From the NCBI GenBank assembly GCA_015689645.1, contig WVSM01000005.1, positions 1 to 64,000 on the forward strand: 64,000 bases of DNA, given 5' to 3'. Below the pieces are notes generated by a model. The model was not told the origin of the DNA. It made no database searches and saw only the letters and a program-made list of their open reading frames with translations. Source of the stretch: Rhodobacterales bacterium HKCCE4037. GTDB taxonomy: Bacteria > Pseudomonadota > Alphaproteobacteria > Rhodobacterales > Rhodobacteraceae. Below, piece after piece: positions 55,507 through 64,000 of this stretch (the stretch's first letter is position 1; every line of letters starts with the position of its first letter). The translations under genes were made by a program, and so were the position numbers.

Positions 55507-57708
55507 TCAGGCCGCTTTGCTGTCCACGCCGGTGCCGAAGCGTCCGTAGAAGCTCTGGCCCTTCTCGGCCATCTCGCGCAGGAGCGGCGGACAGGCGAAG
55601 CGCTCGCCGTACTTGGCGGTCAGCTCGTCGCAACGCTCTGCGGCGTAGGCCGTCCCGAGGATGTCGAGCCAGCCGAAGGGGCCACCGGACCAGGGCGCGA
55701 AGCCCCAGCCGAGGATGGCGCCCACGTCGCCTTCGCGGATGTCCATCAGGACGCCCGCTTCCAGCGCGCGGACAGCTTCCAGCACCTGTGCGAAGAGCAG
55801 GCGGTGCTGCACCTCGATCAACTCCGGCTGCGGATCGTTGGAGGCGTAGCGTGCCTCGATCCCTTCCCAGATGCCCGTGCGCTTGCCGTTCTCGTCATAG
55901 CTGTAGAAGCCCGCGTTGGCCTTGCGGCCCAGGCGACCTTCGGATTCCATCCAGAAGATCAGCTCGTCCGTGGTGTCGTCGTAATCCGGATCACCGGCCT
56001 TCGTGGCCCGCGCGATCTTCGCACCCAGGTCGATGGAGGTCTCGTCGGTCAGCTGCAGCGGACCGAGCGGCATACCCACCAGCTTCGCGGCATTCTCGAT
56101 CAGCGCCGGTTCCACGCCTTCCTGCACCATCCGAACGCCTTCGTTGACGTAGGGCAGGATGCAGCGGTTGGCGTAGAAGAAGCGTTCGTCGTTCACCACG
56201 ATCGGCGTTTTGCGGATCTGTCGGACGAAATCGAGCGCCTTGGCGACGGCGATGTCACCCGTCTCCTTGCCCTTGATGATCTCCACCAGCAGCATCTTGT
56301 CGACGGGCGAGAAGAAGTGGATGCCGATGAACTGCTCGGGCCGCGAGGACGCCTTGGCGAGCATGGTGATCGGCAGGGTGGAGGTGTTGGTGGCGAAAAT
56401 ACCGTCCTGGTTCATCACCGCCTCGGCCTTGCCTGTCACCTCGGCCTTGACCTTCGGGTCCTCGAAGACGGCCTCGACGATCAGATCGCAGCCCTCGAGC
56501 GCGTCGTAATCGGTCGTGGCCGTGATGCGATCCAGCACCTGCGCCTTCTTCTCCTCGGTGACCTTCCCGCGCTTCATGCCCTTGTCGAGCAGGCCTTCCG
56601 AATAGGCCTTGCCCTTGTCGGCGCTTTCCTGTGCGGCGTCGATCAGGACAACCTCGATCCCGGCATTGGCCGAGACATAGGCGATGCCCGCGCCCATCAT
56701 GCCGGCGCCGAGGATGCCCACCTTCTGCACCTTCTGATCCGGCACGTCGGGGCGGTTCGCCCCCTTCTCCAGCGCTTCCTTGTTGAGGAACAGCGACCGG
56801 ATCATGGCCGAGGAGGACGGGTTCATCAGGACTTGCGTAAAATAACGCGCCTCGATGCGGAGCGCGGTGTCGAAATCGACCAGCGCGCCTTCGTAGACGG
56901 CCGACAGCAGCGCCTTGGCCGCCGGGTAGACGCCCTTGGTCTTACCGTGGATCATCGCGTTGGCGCCGACGAAGGTCATGAAACCTGCCGGGTGATACGG
57001 CGCACCGCCGGGCATCTTGTAGCCCTTGGTGTCCCACGGCTTGACGATGTCGTTCGGCCCTGCGTTCAGGACCCATTCCTTCGCTTTCGCCAGCAGCTCA
57101 TCCGCCGGAACCACCTCGTCGATCAGCGACGCCGACTTGGCCTGCTTCGGGGCCAGCATCTTGCCTTCCAGCAGGACGGGGGCGGCGGCCATTGCGCCGA
57201 CCATGCGGGAATAGCGCGTCGTGCCGCCCGCGCCGGGGAACAGGCCCACGAGGATTTCCGGCAGTCCGATCTTGGCCTTCGGATTGTCCGCCATGATGCG
57301 GTGATGGCAGGCCAGCGCGATCTCCGTCCCGATACCCGCGCAGGTGCCGGGCAGGGCGCAGGCGATCGGCTTGCCGCCCTTGTTGGTCTTCGGCTCCATC
57401 CCCGCACGCTCGATCTTCCGCAGAATGCGATGACCGTTCATGATGAAATCGAACAGGCCCTGCGCCGCGTCATCGCCGCTTTCCTCGCGGATACTGGCGA
57501 GCGTGTTGAGGTCCATGCCGCCAGCGAAGGTGTCCTTGCCGGAGGTGATGACGATCCCTTTGACGTCATCGCGCGACAGCGCTTCGTCGATCAGGTCTTC
57601 GCAGGTCGAGAAGGCTTCGCGGTTGAGGACGTTCATCGACTTGCCGGGGACGTCCCAGGTCACGACTGCGACGCCGTCGTCATGCACTTCCATCGTGAAA
57701 TCGGTCAT
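55507..57708 (-). CDS. fadJ: Bifunctional enoyl-CoA hydratase/3-hydroxyacyl-CoA dehydrogenase
   Basis: 733 residues. N-terminal crotonase domain with GTCAGIGTEIALACHHRIM region (quoted in part) and GLFPGAGGTTRYSRM, then the dehydrogenase domain with NAD motif GILGAGMMGAGIAY and active-site His in IHFFSPVDKM, and a C-terminal helical domain. It performs hydration and oxidation in beta-oxidation. It lies 98 bp after fadA in the same direction, so they form the fadA-fadJ operon. fadB is an equally valid name. Confidence 0.93.
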   Translation of the reverse strand: MTDFTMEVHDDGVAVVTWDVPGKSMNVLNREAFSTCEDLIDEALSRDDVKGIVITSGKDTFAGGMDLNTLASIREESGDDAAQGLFDFIMNGHRILRKIERAGMEPKTNKGGKPIACALPGTCAGIGTEIALACHHRIMADNPKAKIGLPEILVGLFPGAGGTTRYSRMVGAMAAAPVLLEGKMLAPKQAKSASLIDEVVPADELLAKAKEWVLNAGPNDIVKPWDTKGYKMPGGAPYHPAGFMTFVGANAMIHGKTKGVYPAAKALLSAVYEGALVDFDTALRIEARYFTQVLMNPSSSAMIRSLFLNKEALEKGANRPDVPDQKVQKVGILGAGMMGAGIAYVSANAGIEVVLIDAAQESADKGKAYSEGLLDKGMKRGKVTEEKKAQVLDRITATTDYDALEGCDLIVEAVFEDPKVKAEVTGKAEAVMNQDGIFATNTSTLPITMLAKASSRPEQFIGIHFFSPVDKMLLVEIIKGKETGDIAVAKALDFVRQIRKTPIVVNDERFFYANRCILPYVNEGVRMVQEGVEPALIENAAKLVGMPLGPLQLTDETSIDLGAKIARATKAGDPDYDDTTDELIFWMESEGRLGRKANAGFYSYDENGKRTGIWEGIEARYASNDPQPELIEVQHRLLFAQVLEAVRALEAGVLMDIREGDVGAILGWGFAPWSGGPFGWLDILGTAYAAERCDELTAKYGERFACPPLLREMAEKGQSFYGRFGTGVDSKAA

Positions 57709-57806
57709 TGTGTGGCTCCCTTCTTGGGCAGAGGCCGGTTTAGGGCCTCGGAAAATGTCGGCGGGGGGCTGGCGGCGATTGACCGCCCGGCCAGCCCCTC
57801 CGGATA

Positions 57807-59018
57807 TCAGACGCGTTCGAGGATCGTGGCCGAGCCCATGCCCGCCGCGACGCAGAGGGTGGCAAGACCGGTTTCCTTGTCGGCCCGCTCCATCTCGTCG
57901 AGCAGCGTGCCGAGGATCATCGCGCCGGTGGCCCCAAGCGGGTGCCCCATGGCGATGGCCCCGCCGTTCACGTTGACCTTGTCATGGTCCACATCGAAGG
58001 CCTGCATGAAGCGCAACACGACCGAGGCGAAGGCCTCGTTGACCTCGAACAGGTCGATGTCACCGATTTCCATGCCGGTCTCGCGAAGGATCTTCTCGGT
58101 CACGGGCACGGGGCCGGTCAGGTTGATCGTGGGGTCGGTGCCGATCTTGGTATTGGCGCGGATACGGGCGCGGGGCTTCAGGCCCCATTTCTCGCCGAAT
58201 TCCTTCGAGCCGACCAGCACGGCTGCGGCGCCGTCCACGATGCCCGAGGAATTGCCCGCGTGGTGGATGTGATTGATCGCCTCCAGATGCGGATATTTCA
58301 TCAGCGCGATGGTATCGAAGCCGGGCATGACCTCGCCCATCTCCTTGAAGGCAGGCTTCAGGCTCCCGAGCGACTGCATGTCCGTCTCGGGCCGCATGTA
58401 TTCGTCGCGGTCGAGGATCGTCAGGCCGTTCTGGTCCTTCACGGTGATGACCGACTTGCCGAAGCGGTTGTCATCCCACGCGGCCTTGGCGCGGCGTTGG
58501 CTTTCGACGGCGTATTGGTCGGCCTCGTCACGGTTGAACCCGTATTCGGTGGCGATGATATCGGCCGAGATGCCCTGCGGCACGAAATAACTGTCCATGG
58601 CAAGCTGCGGGTCGACGGCCATGGCGGCCCCGTCCGAACCCATGGCGACGCGGCCCATCATCTCGACCCCGCCGGCGATATAACCGTCACCGGCACCGCC
58701 CTTCACCTGGTTGGCGGCGAGGTTCACGGCCTCGAGCCCCGAGGCGCAGAAACGGTTGATGGCGAGGCCGGGGATGGACTCGTCGAGATCGCTCGCCAGC
58801 ACGGCGGCGCGGGCAAGGCAGCCACCCTGTTCCATGACCTGCGTGACGTTGCCCCAGATCACGTCCTCCACGGCATGACCGCTCAGGTTGTTCCGCTCCT
58901 TCAGCGTGTTCAGCGTGAAGGCCGACAGGCGGGCCGAGGTGACCTCGTGCAGCGCGCCGTCCTTGCGGCCCTTGCCACGCGGGGTGCGGATGGCGTCGTA
59001 GATATAGGCGTCGGTCAT
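57807..59018 (-). CDS. fadA: Acetyl-CoA acyltransferase (3-ketoacyl-CoA thiolase)
   Basis: 403 residues of the thiolase family: nucleophile Cys in GGCLARAA, FCASGLEAVNLAA, catalytic His in NGGAIAMGHPLGATGA and Cys in LCVAAGMG near the end. It splits 3-ketoacyl-CoA into acetyl-CoA and a shortened acyl-CoA. Start ATG 59018 has GGAGGACA ahead. The region upstream (59019-59176) has TGACGT/ACGTCA repeats that resemble those before the MerR gene. Confidence 0.94.
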   Translation of the reverse strand: MTDAYIYDAIRTPRGKGRKDGALHEVTSARLSAFTLNTLKERNNLSGHAVEDVIWGNVTQVMEQGGCLARAAVLASDLDESIPGLAINRFCASGLEAVNLAANQVKGGAGDGYIAGGVEMMGRVAMGSDGAAMAVDPQLAMDSYFVPQGISADIIATEYGFNRDEADQYAVESQRRAKAAWDDNRFGKSVITVKDQNGLTILDRDEYMRPETDMQSLGSLKPAFKEMGEVMPGFDTIALMKYPHLEAINHIHHAGNSSGIVDGAAAVLVGSKEFGEKWGLKPRARIRANTKIGTDPTINLTGPVPVTEKILRETGMEIGDIDLFEVNEAFASVVLRFMQAFDVDHDKVNVNGGAIAMGHPLGATGAMILGTLLDEMERADKETGLATLCVAAGMGSATILERV

Positions 59019-59112
59019 GGATGTCCTCCGTTCATCATCGCCGCGGCGCGCGCGGTGTTGGGAATAGACATGGGGGTTTCGGGGCCCGCGACGCAAGCGT
59101 TCCCGGGCGGCG

Positions 59113-59142
59113 TGACGTGACGTTCTGGCGGGGTTACGTCAA
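59113..59142. promoter_or_regulatory. TGACGT/ACGTCA dyad upstream of fadA
   Basis: TGACGT at 59118-59123 and ACGTCA at 59136-59141 form an inverted repeat, with an extra GTGACG at 59112-59117 making a tandem half-site. It is 95-125 bp before the fadA start. The same half-sites appear at 63211-63284. Possible MerR regulator site. Confidence 0.45.
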
Positions 59143-59176
59143 CTTCCGGGGCATTGAACGGTTGCCGCGAGGCTTA

Positions 59177-59794
59177 CTACCCGAACGCCCGTTGCATCAG
59201 GTCATAGGGATGCTTCCAGCCCGGTGTTTCGCTGATGCGGGTCAGCCAGGCGTCGATGGCGGGCCAGTCGGCGCGGGTGAAGGTGAAGGGCTCGTCGTAG
59301 AACAGGTAGCCCGCGCAGGAGATGTCGGCGCAGGTCAGGCTATCACTGGCCAGCCAATCGCGGGTGGAAAGTTCGGCCTCCAGGACCTGCAACGCGGCCT
59401 TCAGGCGACCGGCCATGAAGGCGTTCACGTCAGCGTTGCGTTTGTCCTCTGGCAGGAAGTTCATCATGAACCGCAGCGGTCCGGCCATGCCCGAGACCTT
59501 CTGGTTGTCGAAGATCGTCCAGCGCAGAACCTCGTAAGGGTCGTCGCCCGCCAGCTTGCCGGTGGTGTCCATCACCCATTTCTGGATCACGCCCGATTGC
59601 GTGAGGATACGGCCATCGGCATCGAGCACAGGAACCTCGCCCATCGGGTTGACGGCGCGGAACTCGGGGCTGCGGGCCTCCCCCTTGAAGAAATCCACAA
59701 AGCGCGGGGTCCAGTCGACCCCGGCCAGTTCCAGCGCCAGAGCGGCCTTGTAGGCATTCCCGGACTCGCCGAAGCAATAAAGTGTATTCGCCAT
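59177..59794 (-). CDS. Glutathione S-transferase family protein
   Basis: 205 residues. N-terminal thioredoxin-like domain (NTLYCFGESGNAYKAALALEL, with PMGEVPVL cis-Pro and DGRILTQSGVIQ) and a helical C-terminal domain. It could conjugate glutathione or isomerise an acyl or epoxide substrate; the substrate is unknown. Start ATG 59794 has AGGTGAGG ahead. Located between fadA and a small gene pair. The 225 bp upstream have its promoter; I see no other feature there besides a TTCCGGAA palindrome near 59981. Confidence 0.85.
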   Translation of the reverse strand: MANTLYCFGESGNAYKAALALELAGVDWTPRFVDFFKGEARSPEFRAVNPMGEVPVLDADGRILTQSGVIQKWVMDTTGKLAGDDPYEVLRWTIFDNQKVSGMAGPLRFMMNFLPEDKRNADVNAFMAGRLKAALQVLEAELSTRDWLASDSLTCADISCAGYLFYDEPFTFTRADWPAIDAWLTRISETPGWKHPYDLMQRAFG

Positions 59795-60019
59795 CTTCCT
59801 CACCTTTTTTCGACCATATGACCGGCCTTTGGTAACCATTTGTTAAGGTTAACGAAGTATTGATCTCCGTGCGGCGTCAGTAGCAGAGCTGGCGACCCCA
59901 AACCTTAGGCGTCGTGTTTTCCGTTTTCCCTCATTTGGACCCTGGGGCAGACGGCGAACGCGGCGCCGACCTCCGGCTTCCGGAATCCGGTTGTTCGTTT
60001 CACGGAAGAGCCCTTTGCC

Positions 60020-60232
60020 CTACCGCTTGCGTGCGTCGATCTCGGAATTGAACAGGCGCAGGCGGGCAGTGAATTTCTCCTCGTTGATGACGCTGCCCCA
60101 GTGTTCGAACAGGAAGCTCAGGAATTCTCCCTCGTCCAGTCCCGCGTCCGACGCGAGGCTGCGCAGCTTGCGGTAACCATCCTCGGACATGGCGATGTTC
60201 GGGCGGCGGGTCAGGCGCAGGCGTTTGGGCAT
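60020..60232 (-). CDS. Small unknown protein, 70 residues
   Basis: 70 residues with a basic N-terminus (KRLRLTRRPN) and a helical acidic middle (DEGEFLSFLFEHWGSVINEE). No motif is recognised, though the size and the pattern of a basic strand followed by helices could suit a small DNA-binding or antitoxin-like protein. Its ATG overlaps the stop of the upstream gene by TGATG, which strongly supports it as a real gene. Confidence 0.6.
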   Translation of the reverse strand: MPKRLRLTRRPNIAMSEDGYRKLRSLASDAGLDEGEFLSFLFEHWGSVINEEKFTARLRLFNSEIDARKR

Positions 60233-60867
60233 CAGTCGAGGATCTCCGTTCGTCCGGAAGGGAAGGTGACGTCCCCGAATTCCGGATAGGCGTCGCGCAG
60301 CATGGTGATCTGCTGAGCGTTGTCGATGCGCACCAGATACCACTCGTCGGCCTCCTGCAACGCCAGCGTGGTCGTTTCCGAACGCATCCGTCCTGCGCCT
60401 GCCTGCCTCAGGATGGTTTCCGTGGGCACCAGTGCGTAGGTCAGACCGGTCGTGGTTTCCCCCCACGTCGCGTCGGCCACGTCCATGGTGAAATCCTCGA
60501 TCGTCACTTGGGACATCAGCGCCGCCATCTGTCCTTCGAGTTGCATCAGCAAGGCCTCCGGCGACATGCCGGCGCGGGACGCGATCCGTTCCAGCACGCG
60601 CGGTGGCATCGCGGACAACATGACGGCATAGTCGCCGGTCTCGAACGCCGCGTTGAATTGTTCGATCGCCACGCGCACGCTAGCCAATTCCCGCGCGGTC
60701 TGTGCCGTGGCCGGACCCGTCGCGGCAAGACAGACGGCGAGGGCGAAGGACAAGCGGCGGGCCGAGACGAACGACCACCGGGACCCGTTGGTCCGGCGCG
60801 CCAGTGCACCGAAGCGACGGTCCGGGCCTGCGCGGGCCGGCCCAATCCTGCTTGCGGCGTCGGGCAT
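60232..60867 (-). CDS. Secreted hypothetical protein with N-terminal extension
   Basis: 211 residues. A signal-like stretch (LSFALAVCLAATGPATAQ) comes only after about 37 residues rich in Arg, so the hydrophobic core is unusually far from the start. The start at 60867 is supported by GGAGGGAGAAAG about 8 bp upstream. The rest is one domain with EQFNAAFETGDYAVMLSAMPPRV and EWYLVRIDNAQQITMLRDAYPEF, perhaps of the NTF2/SnoaL-like kind. Function unknown; it follows the acyl-CoA dehydrogenase gene. Confidence 0.75.
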   Translation of the reverse strand: MPDAASRIGPARAGPDRRFGALARRTNGSRWSFVSARRLSFALAVCLAATGPATAQTARELASVRVAIEQFNAAFETGDYAVMLSAMPPRVLERIASRAGMSPEALLMQLEGQMAALMSQVTIEDFTMDVADATWGETTTGLTYALVPTETILRQAGAGRMRSETTTLALQEADEWYLVRIDNAQQITMLRDAYPEFGDVTFPSGRTEILD

Positions 60868-60931
60868 CGCTTTCTCCCTCCAACGAGAAACGGCGCGGGA
60901 CCGATTGGACCCCGCGCCGCTGACTTTCGCC

Positions 60932-62707
60932 TCAGAAGTTGGCCGCGTCCAGTGCCATCACCGGCTCGGCCCCGGACTGGATGCGCGCCAGGTGCGTGGC
61001 GGTCATCGGCAGGGAGCGGGCCATGTAGAACCGGCCCGTCGCCAGCTTGGTGTTGTGGAAGTCCGGGTCGGACGTGCCCGCCGCCAGAGCTTCCAACGAG
61101 GCTTTCGCCATCATCGACCACATCAGGCCAAGGCAGACATGGCCGAAGAGATGCATGAAATCATACGACCCCGACAGCGCGTTGTTCGGGTTCTTCATGC
61201 CTTCCTGCATGAAATACATCCCTGCCGCCTGAAGGTCTTTCGAGGCGCGCTTGAGCGGCTCAACGAACTCGCCCATTCCTTCGACCTCGGAATTCTCCTT
61301 GATGAATCCCTTGACCAGGTCGAAGAACGCCATGACGTGCTTGCCGCCGTCCTGCGTCAGCTTGCGGCCCACCAGGTCGAGCGCCTGAACGCCGTTCGCG
61401 CCTTCGTAGATCATCGCGATCCGGGCGTCGCGGGTGAACTGCGACATGCCCCATTCCTCGATGTAGCCGTGCCCGCCGTAGACCTGCTGCGCCTGCACGG
61501 TCATGTCGTAGCCCTTGTCGGTGAGGAACCCCTTGATGACGGGGGTCAGAAGCGAAACGAGGCCATCGGCATCCTTGTCGCCATTGCGGTGTGCGCGGTC
61601 GATCAGGGTCGAGCCCCACAGAAGGAAGGCACGTCCACCCTCGGCGAAGCTCTTCTGCTCCATCAGGTTGCGGCGGATGTCGGGGTGCACGATCAGCGGA
61701 TCGGCCGGACCGTCGGGATTCTTCACGCCGGTCACGTCACGGCCCTGCAAGCGGTCCTTGGCGTATTCCAGCGCGTTCTGGAACGCCACCTCGGCCTGCG
61801 CGAGGCCTTGCATGCCGACGCCCAGACGGGCCTCGTTCATCATCGTGAACATCGCGCGCATGCCCTTGTGCTCTTCGCCGAGCAGGAAGCCGGTCGCCCC
61901 GTCGTAATTCATCACGCAGGTGGAATTGCCGTGGATGCCCATCTTCTCTTCGATCTTGCCGCAGGCCACGCCATTGCGCTGCCCCAGCGAGCCGTCCTCG
62001 TTCACCATGAACTTCGGCACGATGAACAGCGACACGCCCTTGATGCCCTCCGGCGCGCCGGTGATCTTTGCCAGCACGAGGTGGATGATGTTGTCGGCCA
62101 TGTCGTGTTCGCCGGCGGAGATGAAGATCTTCTGGCCGGTGATCTTGTAGCTGCCGTCGTCCTGCGGTTCCGCCTTGGTGCGCATCAGGCCCAGGTCGGT
62201 GCCGCAATGGGGCTCGGTCAGGTTCATGGTGCCGGTCCACTCGCAGGACACCATCTTCGGCAGGTAGGTGTCCTTCTGCGCGTCGGTGCCATGGGCAAGG
62301 ATCGCCGAGGCCGCGCCGTGCGTCAGGCCCTGGTACATCGTGAACGCCTGGTTCGCGGACGAGAACATCTCCCCCACAGCCGTGTTCATTACGTAGGGCA
62401 GGCCCATGCCGCCGTATTGCTCGGGCATGTCGATGCCAGGCCAGCCGCCTTCGGACATCTGGTCGAAGGCCTCCTTGAAGCCATCGGGCGTGTAGACCAC
62501 ACCGTTCTCCATCCGGCAGCCCTGCGTGTCGCCGACGACGTTGAGCGGCGCCAGCACTTCGGCGCTGATCTTGCCCGCTTCACCGAGGATCGCGGTGGTG
62601 AAATCCCGGTCCAGATCGCCGTAGCCGGGGATATCCTCGGCCTCGATCTTCAGGACATCGTGCAGGATGAACTGCATGTCTTTCGTTGGGGCGGTATAGC
62701 TCGGCAT
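60932..62707 (-). CDS. Acyl-CoA dehydrogenase with C-terminal extension
   Basis: 591 residues. Acyl-CoA dehydrogenase core with FAD-binding and substrate loops ([25 protein letters not shown]) and the catalytic Glu in [14 protein letters not shown], plus the C-terminal helical domain of the FadE5/DmdC group, hence the length near 590. It oxidises an acyl-CoA to the 2-enoyl-CoA; DmdC-like activity on methylmercaptopropionyl-CoA is possible. The MerR gene precedes it by 35 bp on the same strand, so they are co-transcribed. Confidence 0.92.
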   Translation of the reverse strand: MPSYTAPTKDMQFILHDVLKIEAEDIPGYGDLDRDFTTAILGEAGKISAEVLAPLNVVGDTQGCRMENGVVYTPDGFKEAFDQMSEGGWPGIDMPEQYGGMGLPYVMNTAVGEMFSSANQAFTMYQGLTHGAASAILAHGTDAQKDTYLPKMVSCEWTGTMNLTEPHCGTDLGLMRTKAEPQDDGSYKITGQKIFISAGEHDMADNIIHLVLAKITGAPEGIKGVSLFIVPKFMVNEDGSLGQRNGVACGKIEEKMGIHGNSTCVMNYDGATGFLLGEEHKGMRAMFTMMNEARLGVGMQGLAQAEVAFQNALEYAKDRLQGRDVTGVKNPDGPADPLIVHPDIRRNLMEQKSFAEGGRAFLLWGSTLIDRAHRNGDKDADGLVSLLTPVIKGFLTDKGYDMTVQAQQVYGGHGYIEEWGMSQFTRDARIAMIYEGANGVQALDLVGRKLTQDGGKHVMAFFDLVKGFIKENSEVEGMGEFVEPLKRASKDLQAAGMYFMQEGMKNPNNALSGSYDFMHLFGHVCLGLMWSMMAKASLEALAAGTSDPDFHNTKLATGRFYMARSLPMTATHLARIQSGAEPVMALDAANF

Positions 62708-62742
62708 GGTGTCTGTCCTCCCGAAGGGTGTTCTCTGGCCGC

Positions 62743-63132
62743 TCAGGCGGCGGGTTTGCTGCTCGACAGCATTTCGCCGACGAGGTTCATCTGGTTGCGC
62801 AATTCGTCGATGGCTTCGTCCAGCTCGGCCCGCTGCCGCTCCATGTCGGCCAGCCGTTCCCGCGCGATGGCGAGCGTCTGGTTGAGCTGCGTCTGCTGGC
62901 TGTCATCGACGTAATAGAGGTCAAGAAGCTGACGGATTTCCTCGAGGCTGAAGCCAAAGCGCTTGCCGCGCAGGATCAGTTTCAGGCGCGCCCGGTCACG
63001 GCGGGTGAACAGGCGGCGCTGGCCGTCGCGGATCGGGAAAAGCAGTTCCTTGGATTCGTAGAATCGCAGGGTGCGCGGGGTCACGTCGAATGCGTCACAC
63101 ATCTGACGGATCGTCATCGTGTCATGGGTCAT
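62743..63132 (-). CDS. MerR-family regulator of the fatty acid (LiuR/PsrA-like) type, copy 1
   Basis: 129 residues. HTH with [25 protein letters not shown] and [32 protein letters not shown] (about residues 5-70), then a coiled-coil dimerisation helix. No Cys in the metal-binding position, so it is a MerR member of acyl-CoA or LiuR type. Start ATG 63132 gives [11 protein letters not shown]; another in-frame ATG is at 63159. It heads the operon with the acyl-CoA dehydrogenase. TGACG/CGTCA dyads lie 80-150 bp upstream. Confidence 0.88.
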   Translation of the reverse strand: MTHDTMTIRQMCDAFDVTPRTLRFYESKELLFPIRDGQRRLFTRRDRARLKLILRGKRFGFSLEEIRQLLDLYYVDDSQQTQLNQTLAIARERLADMERQRAELDEAIDELRNQMNLVGEMLSSSKPAA

Positions 63133-63210
63133 GGTACCGGTTCCGGATAAATCGAACATTCCGTTTCTGAGGCCCCAATTGCGAGTCGTTGCCCCAGCTT
63201 ACAAGCGTAG

Positions 63211-63284
63211 ATGACGCTTACGTAAACGAGACGTTGCGTCATTCCAGCGTTGACGACAGGTCACGCAAAATGACGCTACGTCAT
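63211..63284. promoter_or_regulatory. Cluster of TGACG/CGTCA dyads upstream of merR 1
   Basis: TTACGTAA at 63218-63225 nested in TGACGC (63212-63217) and GCGTCA (63236-63241), and a second perfect dyad ATGACG-CTA-CGTCAT at 63270-63284. The style is like LiuR-type operators (TTTACGTNNACGTAAA form), hence probable binding sites for the neighbouring MerR proteins. Confidence 0.55.
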
Positions 63285-63333
63285 GCGCAATTTCCGAAGG
63301 TCAACAGGTTCGGTTTTCAGGGGTGGAGGAACC

Positions 63334-63702
63334 TCAGAGGTTCGATGCCGTCTCGTCGCGCAATGCCTTCAACTCGGCGATCACCTCGTCCAGTTCGGCC
63401 CGCCGCGCGCGCAATTCGTCGAGCTGCCTGTCGGCATATTCGATCCAGATTTCCTTCTGCGCTTCCCAGCCTTCGCCCTTGTCGTAGATCTCCAGCCATT
63501 GCCGGATCTCCTCCAGGCTGAAGCCGAACCGCCGTCCGCGCAGGATCAGGGTCATGCGCGCCACCTCGCGGGGGCCGTAGAACCGCGCGCGCCCTTCGCG
63601 TTCGGGCGCCAGAAGCTCGATATATTCGTAATGACGCAACGTTCGCGGCGTCACGTCGAATTTCTCGCACATCGCTTTGAAATCAAGGCGGTCGTCGGTC
63701 AT
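63334..63702 (-). CDS. MerR-family regulator, copy 2
   Basis: 122 residues, closely similar to copy 1: [24 protein letters not shown] and [32 protein letters not shown] versus the corresponding parts of copy 1. It differs in the dimer helix. The start ATG 63702 is the one that opens the HTH. The two are in the same direction with 201 bp between them that hold the dyad cluster. It diverges from a thioesterase gene. Confidence 0.88.
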   Translation of the reverse strand: MTDDRLDFKAMCEKFDVTPRTLRHYEYIELLAPEREGRARFYGPREVARMTLILRGRRFGFSLEEIRQWLEIYDKGEGWEAQKEIWIEYADRQLDELRARRAELDEVIAELKALRDETASNL

Positions 63703-63826
63703 GGCGTGATGTCTCTTGTCTCCCCGCTGCGCAGTATGGCGTGTCGGATGCGCTTTGTTAAGGCACTTCGCCCTTGCGCCCGGCGCGCGTCCCCGCATGA
63801 TCCGGGGGCAAAGCGAAAGACGTGTG

Positions 63827-64000
63827 ATGGATGACACCCAACCCAATGGCGATGCCGCCAAGCTGGCCGAAGACAAGGCGCGCATCGCCCGGCAATTCAT
63901 CGAGGCGATCCCGTTCTCGGGCGCGCTGAAGATGAGCCTCGACGAAATTGGTGACGGCGTGGCCGTCATCTCGATGCCGTATGACGACGCGCTCGTGGGC
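63827..64000 (+). CDS. PaaI-type hotdog thioesterase, partial
   Basis: 58 codons to the window edge: MDDTQPNGDAAKLAEDKARI, then a hotdog-type start with FIEAIPFSGALKMSLDEIGDGVAVISMPYDDALVG. The pattern is that of the PaaI/YdiI-like thioesterase N-terminus; the catalytic Asp/Glu region lies beyond the window. It could hydrolyse an acyl-CoA, which fits the adjacent fatty acid genes. ATG 63827 is one of two close starts. Confidence 0.6.
   Translation, partial: MDDTQPNGDAAKLAEDKARIARQFIEAIPFSGALKMSLDEIGDGVAVISMPYDDALVG

Noticed and set aside
55804-58272. 822-codon frame on the plus strand opposite fadJ and fadA
   Set aside because: Antisense to two well-supported genes; the composition is that of a shadow frame and no family is recognised.

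Overview
The window looks like chromosomal DNA of a marine alphaproteobacterium of the Rhodobacteraceae (Roseobacter group). The grounds are high GC, tightly packed operons with ATGA, GTGA and TGATG overlaps, a Paracoccus/Roseobacter-type sox cluster, a PleD plus DUF3572 pair, 5-aminolevulinate synthase, MttB-family methyltransferase genes and a DUF983 protein. No phage, insertion sequence or CRISPR array was seen. The only RNA gene recognised is tRNA-Glu(UUC).

Layout. 1-2.8 kb: a NUDIX protein cut by the window edge, a DUF983 protein, then an EF-hand protein followed by an ECF sigma factor operon with a membrane protein and a periplasmic sensor-like protein. 2.9-5.4 kb: PleD-type diguanylate cyclase, DUF3572 protein and a HAD phosphatase. 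5.5-8.8 kb: an MttB-family methyltransferase, then an H-NOX protein coupled to an HNOBA-GGDEF diguanylate cyclase. 9-11.2 kb: protocatechuate 3,4-dioxygenase pcaHG coupled to a DUF849 beta-keto acid cleavage enzyme. 11.2-26 kb: thiosulfate oxidation, with soxT, soxR and soxS on the minus strand diverging from soxVWXYZABCDEF, then a secreted DUF302 protein, hemA and a second YeeE/YedE transporter. 26-32.2 kb: a Crp/Fnr regulator and a sulfide/persulfide unit (20-codon leader, two half-size YeeE/YedE proteins, metallo-beta-lactamase persulfide dioxygenase-like enzyme, DUF442-SQR fusion), then a SulP transporter. 32.3-45.8 kb: housekeeping genes (tRNA-Glu, recJ, isochorismatase-like, glpX, hom, lipoprotein, TetR, desaturase, glyA, nadK, maeB, hybrid kinase). 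45.9-50.4 kb: nucleoside salvage operon cdd-deoA-deoB-add-upp. 50.5-64 kb: envelope proteins, an acyl-CoA synthetase, a beta-oxidation region (fadJ, fadA, GST, acyl-CoA dehydrogenase) and two adjacent MerR paralogues, ending in a partial PaaI-type thioesterase.

How the genes fit together. The Sox proteins oxidise thiosulfate in the periplasm. SoxS, SoxV and SoxW supply reductant, SoxT and two further YeeE/YedE systems probably move sulfur compounds, and SoxF, SQR and the persulfide dioxygenase-like enzyme handle sulfide and persulfide. hemA, coupled to the sox region, may supply haem for SoxA, SoxX, SoxD and SoxE. The fad genes make a beta-oxidation set that the MerR pair may control, because TGACG/CGTCA dyads occur before both fadA and merR.

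The most unusual points are an H-NOX protein lacking the haem-ligand histidine, a modular hairpin array built on a TTGCAA core and found twice just after stop codons, the DUF442-SQR fusion with its leader ORF and upstream dyad, and the pcaHG-BKACE coupling.
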